Source: Phorcus lineatus
Taxonomy: Eukaryota; Mollusca; Gastropoda; Trochida; Trochidae
Direction of reading: 5' to 3'
NCBI GenBank assembly: GCA_921293015.1
Contig: OV121088.1
Location: forward strand, 16,281,645 to 16,345,644
DNA length: 64,000 nucleotides
The translations under genes were made by a program, and so were the position numbers. Every line of letters starts with the position of its first letter. The first letter of the stretch is position 1. A model generated the notes under the pieces. That model made no database searches, was not told the origin of the DNA, and was given only the letters and a program-made list of their open reading frames with translations. Below, in pieces: positions 25,016 through 35,687 of this stretch.

Positions 25016-27877
25016 TGCTTTCTTTCTTTTATTGGCATATATTCGGTTTTCAAAGGTCAAATATCAGATTTTTCTTTTCACTAACAGTTCAATTTTGATT
25101 CTGCGCTTAACAATGATTAACAATGCACCATCTAAACATTTATTGGTCACGCAACTTCTTCTTGTATTTCACCCACGGATTCACGATAACTCCTGTAAAT
25201 AAATTCTACATCTTGGATGATCTACGACTAATATAGTCGCCATAGGTGAGTAAAGACTCAGCTCATTACAGGTCAATCAGTTGATTCAAATCATTGAACT
25301 TTACCCACTGTTGTTATACCAACGATTTAATGTTATTCTAAGGACTTCTTGCGACTACCTATTCCGCCTTGCTGAAAGTTAACGTAATTGTCGGGCTCTT
25401 AAGGTTAGTATAGGCAATTGCATTTTAGATATGGGTTCGGTTACACGTGGATTTATCAGGCTGTTGTATCAAACCCTTTTCAATGTATGTCATGGTTAAG
25501 GAAAAATGCATTTCCGTGCATCGATAACCAGGAATGATTTGAAAGTATTGGTATTCATCGCAGGCTAAAATTATTTTCTTACCAAAAAAACTTTGGTCTC
25601 ATTTGAAACTTATTTGTCAATAATAACTGTGCCAGTTTATCGTATAACTTTTAGTAGAATTCCTCGTTCCAATCATTGTATTTGACTTGAACTAGGTCTG
25701 AAGTTTAGTTACCTCGACAAAAACGATAACGCCCATTTTGCATTAATAGAGTATTTCTATGATTACTGTAATTCCCATCATTTCTATGACACTTTGAGGA
25801 GATACATTCCTCCTGGATAATATTTTAAAAACACCTCATACATGTACTTGAGATTTATTCAACTGTTTACTGCTAAGAACCCGAGTGTTGTTAAATGTAT
25901 TTGTTAGGAATGTAGGAACGGAGAACTTTTTATAAACTTAACGTGATATTCTTTAAGAATGTAACAATCCAGTGTTTTGTATAATTCTCTATTTCATGTG
26001 AATTAAACACAAATTAAGTCAGGCAACTGTTTTATGATGTTTATCCTGCATAACTGTTCCAAAAATTTCGAGTTTCACTTACACACAAGTGCCGACTGGG
26101 AGATAGTCATGGTACAACTGCCGAGCCATTTATTCGTCAAATCATACATTAAACGTGCAGAATGAGAGAGTATTTTGTTTACAAATTACCACACTAGAAT
26201 AAGTAAAGAAAACCTACTCATTTTTAATCAAGAAACAGACATCTTTAGATACAACAACGTTTTAGGTTGTTTTTTTATCTTTCTAAGAATAACAAGACGT
26301 GAATGCTATTTCAATGTCATGCTTTGATAAATGTTTGATCTACCAAATATGTTTATTGTTAATACATCATTCAATTACGAATTCATATTTCAGGTTATAC
26401 AGAATCAGGTCAGCGCATCAAATTCATCTGTATAAGATCAAACGTAACACACGTTCCAGGCAGACATTTCTTAGCTAAGTAAAGTTCTACAAGGGTGAAG
26501 CCAATTGACCTTTCACTTTCCAAAAATCACACTCATCGATGACCACATGAATTAACGAATAGAGCCGACGAATACCTTGCCTCTTCACTAACTGACTGTA
26601 GATCCAAATTCATTTTAGCAAAGGATACATACACATCGACGCAGCAGAGCATGACTTCGACCTGATTTGAATGAGATTTATCCGCATATCCACAAACAGG
26701 TTTTTTATCAGCGAATAAATACATATTTATTGAAAGTGAATGATTAATAACTATATTCAAAAGGTGAACGTAGAGATTCCACAGGGCAAATACTTAGAAT
26801 TAAATTCAAAATGGGTGTATGTATCAGAGAAATATTCAAGAAAGCATTGGGAATGCGGAAAGAAAATTTCGAAGCAATCTGGGAGATTCCATCAGTAATC
26901 ATTTACTTGTCTCAAAGCTCTGTAAGCTTCCTAAGCTATGCATGTCTAAGTACATACTCGAGGATAGCGCTGTAAAAGGAGTTTTTCATTTCGTCAAAAA
27001 AGAAAAGTTTCTGTTTACTGAACTTGTGTTCAGTAGATAAACTGAATGCTCATAAGAGATAGTGTATTGAACCTACAATGATTCTATTTACATTCTCTTC
27101 TTGGCGAGCTACAAAATGTAGGAGCCAGGTGACGTCAAATATCTTAACCATATTTCATTGCAAATCCCCCTCGTGAAATGAATGTGCTTCAATGTCATTA
27201 TTTTAATGAAAATTCTAGTCTAGCTAAACAGACACAGCAGAGAATGTTAAACAATAAAACATATTTAAAAAGGACTGTGGCACGTTTACCCAGAGAAATA
27301 AAGGGATCTCACGGAAGGAAAATTGCAAGTTACCATGTTAAGAATTTGTTTACTTGTTTTATAGAAATTATTTTCTCCACATTTAACGGATGAAGTCTTA
27401 ACAAATAAAACTACCAAAAATGTACAAATGTGCCTTTGAATATTCAAATCGAGATTCAGGTGTTTTTCATTCTATTCATGTGGTCGAATTATGTAGGAGT
27501 AAACCTTCTGCCATTTCAGTTAACATTTTCACTGTTGACGTGTAACTGCGTTGAGTAGATGTAGTGTTGAAGTTAAATTACACCCCACATTTTAAAACTC
27601 AACTGATTGACTTACATTTAGTTTCAGTCCATACATTTATATTAAACATTTCAATGTACAACATATAATTAACATTAATGCTTAGGAATAATAGCATTGC
27701 TTTCCTCTATCAATTCATTATTGTGTCCATCCTGACACTTGCTATATTATGACGTCATACCATTGTTATGTCAATTGTATTGTGACATCTTAATGTCATA
27801 ACAGTTTTTTTGTAAGAATACCTGAAGATATCAATGAAACATGATGGAGTAATTTTGGCTATGTGTCCTTTTTTGTC

Positions 27878-28035
27878 TTTGTGTGTGTGTGTATATATAT
27901 ATATATATTTCTTTCTGTCTGTCTATCTGTCTTTCTGTCTGTCTACCTGTCTTTTTGACTGTCTATCTGTCTTTCTGTCCATCTATATATCTCTCTTTTT
28001 ATCTATCTATCTATCTGTATATCTATCTATCTAAA
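27878..28035. repeat. Compound microsatellite (TG, TA, TCTG/TCTA)
   Basis: GTGTGTGTGTGTG runs into a TA tract, then degenerate TCTG and TCTA tetranucleotides. It explains a 66-codon plus-strand frame here that is not a gene. Confidence 0.85.
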
Positions 28036-28596
28036 TATCATTTTTTTTAACCACATGTAATTATTTTTCTTTCTAACTATCTGTCTGTCTCTCTATCGAT
28101 CTATTTATTTTTTTCCGTTTGACAGTTCGTCTGTCTGTCGGGTTGTCCATATTTTTATATAAAAGTTTTCATTCCAATTATCTTATTCATTTATTCATAG
28201 TATTAACAATGTATTGCTCATACCATAAAGAAACTTCGATTACGTCCTGTGATATTCAAGAAGGCATGGTTTAACAACTTCTGTTTAATCTTTCAAATAT
28301 GTACAAGAATGAATATAAATTGTATATTTCAGTCAATTAACATATATATTTCTTTTCTCAAACCTCGCCCTTAGGAATTAAGTTAACCTTATAAACTTGG
28401 AAGGAAATAATCGTCAATCATGATTCACTAGAAAACAAAGAGAATTAATGATATCTTAATGTGAGAATCGTGTCCTCTCCATCTTTTAAGACTTTCCAGT
28501 AAGAAATATAGTCTTGTATTAACATACGAGCTATTCTCTTATAGTTCACGCATGGAAGTACAACGTTGTAAAACCACCAGGATGGAGATACACGGG

Positions 28597-28638
28597 CCAA
28601 TCAGAAGGGATGGAAAGTGTCAATTGTATGCTTATATA
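28597..28638 (+). promoter_or_regulatory. CCAAT and TATA boxes of the repeat-protein gene (candidate)
   Basis: CCAATCAG at 28597-28604 and TATATA at 28633-28638 are spaced like a classical animal core promoter. A start site near 28662 would give a short noncoding first exon ending GAGGCAG|GTAGGT at 28719. The pairing with the acceptor at 30197 is inferred, not proven. Confidence 0.5.
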
Positions 28639-28661
28639 CGACAAATCATGCGTTTATATTA

Positions 28662-28719
28662 GGAAGTCAGGATTTTGGACTGAGTATAGCTGTGACCGGG
28701 AGTGAGTTAACTGAGGCAG
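28662..28719 (+). other. Noncoding first exon of the repeat-protein gene (inferred)
   Basis: A stretch between the TATA box and a good donor (GCAG|GTAGGT). It has no ATG, which suits a 5' UTR exon. The intron would be 28720-30197, ending in a pyrimidine-rich TGTTTCCAG just 15 bases before the coding ATG. RNA data are required for certainty. Confidence 0.45.
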
Positions 28720-30212
28720 GTAGGTGGTTTCACAGTTTCGAATCATTTATGTCTGTATTTTTGTAAATTTAATCTGAATAACGTGACTTTAGAAAATAAA
28801 TAAACATAACCCTTATAAACAAAAGTTATTTGTTGAAATAAATTTCATTATTCAAATATGTAAATTTTATTTCGGTTTCATTATAAGCATTGATGATTGA
28901 TATCAAAATTGTTTACTAAAACTTAGATACAGCAAACAATAAATGAAATTTTCAGATAAGTAAATTTTGTTTTTTTTGTATTCATGACAGTATGTACGTT
29001 AAATGAATACATATTTAAGTTGTTGGGTGAATTACTCTTGAAATCGGCGTTAAACCCAACATCATCTCACCTCACCCCTAGTTATCGGTGACTTCATCTA
29101 CACAATCTATTCCATTACCTATCGTAAAATGGTACCTTCTCTAAATAAACTTAATAAAAGTATTTAAAAAACAGCTAGATTAATCTTTCTTATTATCATT
29201 ACAGAAACACAAAATGTTAACTATGTCTAATTAAGATTTTCCGAAGATAATTACTTACATCATTCCTACATTACCTGCAATTAAACGGAGAAACATACAT
29301 CTAATTATATATTATTATCACGCAGCAGTACACTTGATCTCAAATAGCCCACCTCTTGTCATTAAAGTGTCAAATGAATTTCAGATAAATCTTTAGATGT
29401 AATAAATATACATGTAAATAATCATGTATTCTATTGTTCATGAAGACACGGAAGACGAAATATTCAAACGCAAGAAAGCGATGAGAGAATATCTATTACG
29501 TTATTTTAATCATCTTTGAATGAATCAAGGTTGGTGGATTATGTTCACAAAGCAACACCTGAACTGAACACCTCCATGTTTATAGCAGGTATACGTTTAA
29601 CTCGTTCAACAAACGTATGCAATAAACTTCCAATGAATAATGCATATATGGTTTTAACCAGGCGCTTTTCTTATCTCTCTGCATGCATGATGAATTAGGA
29701 TATACATCTAATTCACAATATATTACACAAACCTCCTTACCGTTATTCATATTGACAGCTCAATTGTATAATAGTATAGAAGTCTTAGACATACTATAAT
29801 GATCAGTTTTAAAACCAGTAATTTTATTCTAGTTTTATTGGTGTTTAAGTATTTTATGTCTGACTACCTGAAGTTATAAACAATTAGTAGAGAACATAAA
29901 AACTTTGCAGTCGGTTTACCGAAGGTGTGATGTAAGGTTATTGGCAATTATGAACCTTTAAGAACGTCAATCTATTGTTCTGTAAGGGTATTTACTCATG
30001 GTAATTTCACAGTACAAACGTATGTAACTGAATTTAGTGTACTTATGCAAATGTTTCATATGTCGATAGAAATGCATCTTATATAATTGTACGTATGGTT
30101 GTAAAATCAGAAAATCACGTACCAAAACATTGGCTTCAGTTAAGCTAGATCGTTGTTTTGCTAAATATTTTGAAATATAAATGCTTTTTGTTTCCAGACA
30201 CAACTGGGGAAA

Positions 30213-33200
30213 ATGAAACTCAAACCGTTGTGTATAGTCACCTTTTCTGCTTTAGTGACTTTGATACTATCAGCAGAATCAAAACCCAAGGCAAGACCAA
30301 AACACAAGGACCCTTTTGGTGGATTCGATTTTTCTCTACCGACTTTCGAACATACTTTCAATGGAATAGACAAAAAAACAGGTTCGGGAAGTCCAAACAA
30401 CGCATTTCTATCAAACCTTAAAAAGCAACAACCAAAGCCACTTACTCCAGGTTACTTACCTAACAACAATTACCTTCCTTTACAAACCGGCTTTAGATCA
30501 TTTCCTGATCCGGACTTTAAATCGCTTTATGATCCCAAGAACTTTCAGCCTAAACAACAAGCCAAACCTCCGCATAAACCTCATCATCAAGTTCCAAACC
30601 AACCCAGTAGCCATGGGAATTCTTACGTGCCTGTAAACACAGGTAATAACCCTGGGGGCACATACCATCAGGGCAACACAGGACATGTCCTACAACCTTC
30701 TAGTCGTCAACCTGTTTATACTTACCAGCCAGGCAATACAGGAAACAATTACCACCCAACAAACCAAAATGTTTACCAGCCAGGCAATACCGGAAAAACC
30801 TACCAACCAACCAACACAAATTTTCAGGCGACTGGAAATACAGGAAACGCTTACCAACCAACTAACACAAATATTCACCGACCAGGCAGTACAGGAAACA
30901 CCTACCAACCAACCGATCCACACGTTTATCAGGACGGAAATATAGGAAACAATTACCATCCGCCAAGGTCAAATGGTCAGCATCCGAGTAGCACAGTTTA
31001 CCAACCAACCAACTCAAATATCTACCAGCCAGCTGACAGGAACGTTCACAAACCAAGCAATGTCTACAGGCCAAACAGCATCCAACCGGGAAATGGCTAC
31101 AGGCCGACTGAAACAAATGCCTATGACCCAACCAACACAAACCAAAACAATCAGCCAGGAAATGCCTACCAGCCAACAAACAAGGATGTTCAGCCACATA
31201 GCAATGCCTACCAGCCAACCTATACAAATTCCAATCAGCCGATAAATACAAACAATCAGGCAGCAAACACAAATTCGAATCAGCCAGCAAACACAAACAC
31301 CTATCAGCCAACCAACAAAAATACCTTTCAACCGACAAACACTAACAATCAACCAGGAAACGCTTATCAGCCATTCAAGAAGGATACCTATCAGCCAACA
31401 AACCCATACGGTAACCAGCCTAACACTGTGTATCAACCAGTAAACCATCAAACATCTAGCAACGCGTATGGACACTATCCCGGTGATGCAGCAAATGATC
31501 ATCAGCCAGTTGACAACAAAAATGTATACAAACAACCTTACATCGGGAATACAAATCAACCAACATTACCAAGAAACGGCTACAACCCAGCAAACACAAA
31601 TGCTCAAATTCCAGGAAATACAGCAAAACCCTACCAACCAGACAATGCAGCAAACGCCTATCATCCAGGCAATGTAGCAAATACCTACCATCAAGACAAT
31701 GCAGCAAACGCCTATCATCCAGGCAATGCAGCAAACGCCTATCATCCAGGCAATGCAGCAAATACCTACCAACCAGGCAATGCAGCAAATACCTACCAAC
31801 CAGGCAATGCAGCAAATACCTACCAACCAGGCAATGCAGCAAATACCTACCAACCAGGCAATGCAGCAAATACCTACCAACCAGGCAATGCAGCAAATAC
31901 CTACCAACCAGGCAATGCAGCAAATACCTACCAACCAGGCAATGCAGCAAATACCTACCAACCAGGCAATGCAGCAAATACCTACCAACCAGGCAATGCA
32001 GCAAATACCTATCATCCAGGCAATGCAGCAAACGCCTACCACCCAGGCAATGCAGCAAACGCCTACCATCCAGCCAATGCAGCAAACACCTACAAGCCAG
32101 GCAATACAGCAAACACATACCAACCAGGTAATGCAGCAAACACCTATCATCCAGGCAATGCAGCAAACGCCTACCACCCAGGCAATGCAGCAAACGCCTA
32201 CCATCCAGCCAATGCAGCAAACACATACCAACGAGGCAATGCAGCAAACACATACCAACGAGGCAATGCAGCAAACACATACCAACCAGGCAATTCAGCA
32301 AACACATACCAACCAGGCAATGCAGCAAATACCTACCAACCAGTGAATACAGGAGCCGCATACAGACCCGCTAACAATGGTTATCAGCCAGCACGTATCG
32401 GCAATACTGGCACTGTTAATAAACCAGCAAAGAGCAGCCGTCCACAGCATACGAACGTTCCTGCACATTCCAACCCCAACACAGGATTCGATGGTTCTCA
32501 ATATTACCCTTTCAAATCAGTACCTACTTACAATCCTCCTCAGGCCGGTAGTATTGGGCGACTTCTCCCAGGATTTAATCACCCAACTCACAAACACCAC
32601 GCCCCTCGACCAGACAACGGACACAATCACGGTGGAGAACATCCTGGAAGCACACCGTATGCAAATGCAGCGCCTCACACACACCATACAGCAAACAATA
32701 ATCACGAACAACCAAAAGATTCCCAAAACTACCAACAACCAAATCATGAACGAAAGTATCAGCCGCCAAAAAGTCCACAAAATTATCAGCCTGCCCACAA
32801 ACCGTTCGTGCCTGTTAGTACCAATCACCAGGACCCCGAAGAAAAGAAGTTCAGCCAGAATGCACACAAAGTTTTCGACCAGAATGACCATATAAGTCCT
32901 TTCAACAGCGATAGCTATCTTAGTGATTTGAAACCATCCCATGGAGGGGGGTTGAACCTGCCTTCAGCTTCAAACCTGAACGTCAACCGTCGACACTATG
33001 CTCCCAATCCTGTATATCCAAAAGGCAGTGGTAACATCAACAGGGGAAATGCTCATGACCCTAGAAATCCCAAGGTCATCTATGAATCCCACAATCTGTA
33101 TCCCACAACAAGGCAGCCTGTCATTCTTTCAAAGTATCGCCCTGGTAGATCTCATTTCAACCACAACTCTGCTCCAAACCCAGCACCGGTCGGTTATCCC

Positions 33201-33779
33201 TCTCACAATGTCCAAACGCCGAATACAAAAAGCAGTTCTCCAGCACATCCAGCTGGGTATCCTTCAAATCCCCAACAGCCGCATACCAACAGTGCATTTC
33301 CAGCATACAACGTTGCCAAGACAGCATACCCTGCTTTAAGTGCAGTATCCAAACCGGTTCAAGTTGGAGACCCTTCTCATAGAAGTATTCCCGCCTATAA
33401 CACTCCACCACAACACATAGCAAAAGCTCAACCAGTGTCTCCACAGTCTGGTTACCCTGTAAAGAATGATTCTCCGAAACATGATGGTAAGGCCTATCCG
33501 ACCAAGAAAATTACTACTGAGCCTGCGTATCCAGCTTACTTGCCTGCACAGAAACCAGCAGCAAATCCCTATCCCCAGGAAAAACATCAGACCAGCGACC
33601 CTTACTACCCTGTCAACACTAAAAAGAGTGGCAGCTTCTACCCACAAGAACCAAGTAATTCCAACAGTCAGAGTACATCGAAGACAAACCAGAATGCAAA
33701 TGACATATATCCTCGTAGCCCATCCACGGGACAGAAAGATATTGCTTTGAATTCCATCATCGGCAGTAACATTCCTTAG
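30213..33779 (+). CDS. Secreted Asn/Pro/Gln/Tyr-rich repeat protein (1188 aa)
   Basis: Not a family I can name. A single coding exon; the start is chosen because residues 1-21 form a clear signal peptide (KLKPLCIVTFSALVTLILSA) and a TTTCCAG acceptor ends at 30197. The mature chain shows no Cys, Trp or Met. Layout: about 24-165 basic, Pro/Gln-rich; about 168-475 degenerate YQPTNTN and YQPGNTGN motifs; 477-710, 26 tandem 9-residue units of consensus GNAANTYQP, one Tyr each; 790-831 His-rich (11 His in 42 residues, THKHH and HTHH); about 950-1188 many YP motifs (AYPAYLP, PYPQE, YYPVN). Such proteins are typical of secreted matrices, adhesives and threads, where Tyr can be hydroxylated or cross-linked; here that is inference. 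It is divergent from copper oxidase copy B. A disordered extracellular matrix, byssus, shell or periostracum protein is likeliest. Confidence 0.88.
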   Translation: MKLKPLCIVTFSALVTLILSAESKPKARPKHKDPFGGFDFSLPTFEHTFNGIDKKTGSGSPNNAFLSNLKKQQPKPLTPGYLPNNNYLPLQTGFRSFPDPDFKSLYDPKNFQPKQQAKPPHKPHHQVPNQPSSHGNSYVPVNTGNNPGGTYHQGNTGHVLQPSSRQPVYTYQPGNTGNNYHPTNQNVYQPGNTGKTYQPTNTNFQATGNTGNAYQPTNTNIHRPGSTGNTYQPTDPHVYQDGNIGNNYHPPRSNGQHPSSTVYQPTNSNIYQPADRNVHKPSNVYRPNSIQPGNGYRPTETNAYDPTNTNQNNQPGNAYQPTNKDVQPHSNAYQPTYTNSNQPINTNNQAANTNSNQPANTNTYQPTNKNTFQPTNTNNQPGNAYQPFKKDTYQPTNPYGNQPNTVYQPVNHQTSSNAYGHYPGDAANDHQPVDNKNVYKQPYIGNTNQPTLPRNGYNPANTNAQIPGNTAKPYQPDNAANAYHPGNVANTYHQDNAANAYHPGNAANAYHPGNAANTYQPGNAANTYQPGNAANTYQPGNAANTYQPGNAANTYQPGNAANTYQPGNAANTYQPGNAANTYQPGNAANTYQPGNAANTYHPGNAANAYHPGNAANAYHPANAANTYKPGNTANTYQPGNAANTYHPGNAANAYHPGNAANAYHPANAANTYQRGNAANTYQRGNAANTYQPGNSANTYQPGNAANTYQPVNTGAAYRPANNGYQPARIGNTGTVNKPAKSSRPQHTNVPAHSNPNTGFDGSQYYPFKSVPTYNPPQAGSIGRLLPGFNHPTHKHHAPRPDNGHNHGGEHPGSTPYANAAPHTHHTANNNHEQPKDSQNYQQPNHERKYQPPKSPQNYQPAHKPFVPVSTNHQDPEEKKFSQNAHKVFDQNDHISPFNSDSYLSDLKPSHGGGLNLPSASNLNVNRRHYAPNPVYPKGSGNINRGNAHDPRNPKVIYESHNLYPTTRQPVILSKYRPGRSHFNHNSAPNPAPVGYPSHNVQTPNTKSSSPAHPAGYPSNPQQPHTNSAFPAYNVAKTAYPALSAVSKPVQVGDPSHRSIPAYNTPPQHIAKAQPVSPQSGYPVKNDSPKHDGKAYPTKKITTEPAYPAYLPAQKPAANPYPQEKHQTSDPYYPVNTKKSGSFYPQEPSNSNSQSTSKTNQNANDIYPRSPSTGQKDIALNSIIGSNIP
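31641..32342 (+). repeat. Coding 27-bp tandem array, 26 units
   Basis: 702 bp = 26 x 27 bp, consensus GGCAATGCAGCAAATACC then TACCAACCA (GNAANTYQP). Units 5-13 (31749-31991) appear identical at the base level. Units 14-17 and 19-22 form a higher-order repeat with the pattern TYHP, AYHP, AYHP, then an ANAAN unit. Array length probably varies between alleles. Confidence 0.92.
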
Positions 33780-33891
33780 GAGCCCATATCCAATGTGATT
33801 TATTTTCAGGTGGGTATTTGTATGCGGATTACAATTTTAAATATACATTATTTGTAACTTGTTACGTTTACTCATTCTCTCCGAACAATGA

Positions 33892-34302
33892 TAGCTCCGT
33901 CATAAATTACATAATATAATACGAAGGTTTCTCGGTCTTCCGGCACTCTCCCCTAGCGGGACAATATTGCTACTTAAACTACCTTGATATATTTCAGCCA
34001 GTGAAACCAACGGCTGCATGAATAACATATTTGATGTCACACAGGCCTGTGCAATTAAACAGTCGGAAAATGAAGCGTTTGTGTACCGTAAAGACGACTC
34101 AAAGTGCAAGGTGCATATTAGAATAATGTTTAGCTTTTTGGAAGCTTACGGAAATAACTTAAGCGAATTGAATGAGAACTTTTGAAACGGCGTCGCTGAT
34201 TGCACAACTAACTTTGATTGCATCCAATCAGCGTTCTACATTTCCTGCACAAGAAACCTTCGAATTAAGACAGAGGTAGTATAGTAATTTATGACGGAGC
34301 TA
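33892..34302. mobile_element. TIR element in the 3' flank of the repeat-protein gene
   Basis: TAGCTCCGTCATAAATTAC at the left is matched inverted at the right (GTAATTTATGACGGAGCTA). Further inward, CGAAGGTTTCT occurs near both ends. Interior blocks CTAGCGGGAC and CGTCGCTGATTGCA recur in 17081-17428. It starts only about 110 bp after the stop codon, so the mature 3' UTR may include it. Confidence 0.8.
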
Positions 34303-34452
34303 CCTCTGTTGGGAGAGAATGACGTTTACTGAGTTTATTACGATTTTTTCCTGCCATCGCCCCTTTGCACTAAAGCTGATAAATGCTTCAATAACTACAA
34401 CACCTTTCTAGACGTCAGCTCATCTAAATTCATTTATTACGGCATTTACTAG

Positions 34453-34458
34453 AATAAA
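34453..34458 (+). terminator. First AATAAA after the repeat-protein gene (tentative)
   Basis: The first exact AATAAA I find after the TAG at 33777-33779; others follow near 34786 and 35175. The distance of about 670 bp makes the assignment weak. Confidence 0.3.
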
Positions 34459-35214
34459 TGTTTTCGTTGATTTGACCTTAATCTTCTCCATGTACAGCTG
34501 CATGCTCTTCATAATTAGTTACCAGGGCTCAAAAGTTCGTTCACAGTATTTTTCATTATTTTCTGTACAGAATCCTTTGTTATCCTTTATCCTTAAGTGA
34601 TCAATAGCTTTAAACACAAGTCATGTTTTTTTCCATTAAGTCAATATCATTTAGTTAATGTGTTTCTCAGAGATTCGAAATGGAATATTTTAATCGATAT
34701 TAAAAGAAATCGGAATTTCGAAAATGTCACCTTTTCTGGCTATTTGCTCATGCTTAAATTCTGATTTTTGCACAAGAGACTAGACAAATAAACAAGTTAA
34801 AGAATGGCTATTTTACACATTGACAATGGAAAATACTTTGTCATTTCTGCTGTAGTTATTTTATTGACGTTTAAACAAAACCACAATTACATGATATTTG
34901 CACTAAGATTCTGTAGCAAGTGAACAAACTTTTGATATGTAGCTGTAATTACGTTATCATACAGATACACGAGGACAAAATTCATGCATAGTTGTTTGTG
35001 ATGTCACTCTATTTTTGAGATTTCATTTTAAGAAATGGGTCGTTATATGTTGCAGACTGATGTTTCATCACTTTGAGAGGTAAACAGGAAAAGCAGAGCA
35101 ACGTTGTGATGTCCTTCTTACATTTATGGCTCGAATATGTTGGTTCTTTTTGCTACTTTGTGTAATGTTATTCAAATAAAACATTTTATCGAATACAAGT
35201 TTTCTTTAATCTTA

Positions 35215-35687
35215 AAGAGCCACTCCGTGATTTTCATAACATATTATTTACCCTTGATACGAATCTAAATGCCATATGTGGTGATATAAAATCAAGACAT
35301 CTTAACTTGTCATGTCCAAAAGACATATATAAGACAAATACTGGTTTTCCATGAAATCTAAAAACAGCCTTATAAATGCACAGAGGTGTAGATATCACGT
35401 CCAATACACATGGATACTAGTTATAAAACCTATCAAACACTATCAACTCCTAACTGCCCTCTTGGCTTTTTAGATAAGTCTCCAAAATTACGTTTGACTA
35501 TTTGACGCGCGCCACTGTCCGGTTTTCGATCATAATTGCGACGTTCTACCTTCATATTGTCACTGTAAAAAACAATAAGCTTTAAAATTGTCTTTTTGGT
35601 AACAGTGGATACTCTGCGATCAAATGACACCATTGATTAAGTTTGGCATATACGACTCGAACAACTCACTGAGTGTCTTTTTAAGGC
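35215..35687. mobile_element. TTAA-flanked TIR element, copy 1
   Basis: Starts TTAAAGAGCCACTCCGTGA. The right end (TCACTGAGTGTCTTTTTAA, mismatched) is the degraded inverse. The interior closely matches 43481-43950 along its length, including GCGCGCCACTGTCCGGTTTT. No coding capacity. Confidence 0.8.

Larger units (their letters stand above)
24181..28590. other. Intergenic region between divergent genes
   Basis: Spans the 5' sides of copy B (minus) and the repeat-protein gene (plus). No gene is supported; frames are short and lack domain-like sequence. It contains a TG microsatellite near 24990 and a TG/TA/TCTG tract at about 27880-28100. Shared regulatory DNA is possible but nothing specific is visible. 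Confidence 0.65.

Noticed and set aside
27834-28034. 66-codon Leu/Ser/Cys-rich frame
   Set aside because: Translation of a compound microsatellite.
31456-32361. Long open frames on the minus strand (301 and 239 codons) and a 215-codon plus-strand frame over the repeat array
   Set aside because: The 27-bp unit contains no stop in these frames, so periodicity alone keeps them open. Only the signal-peptide frame has a plausible gene structure.
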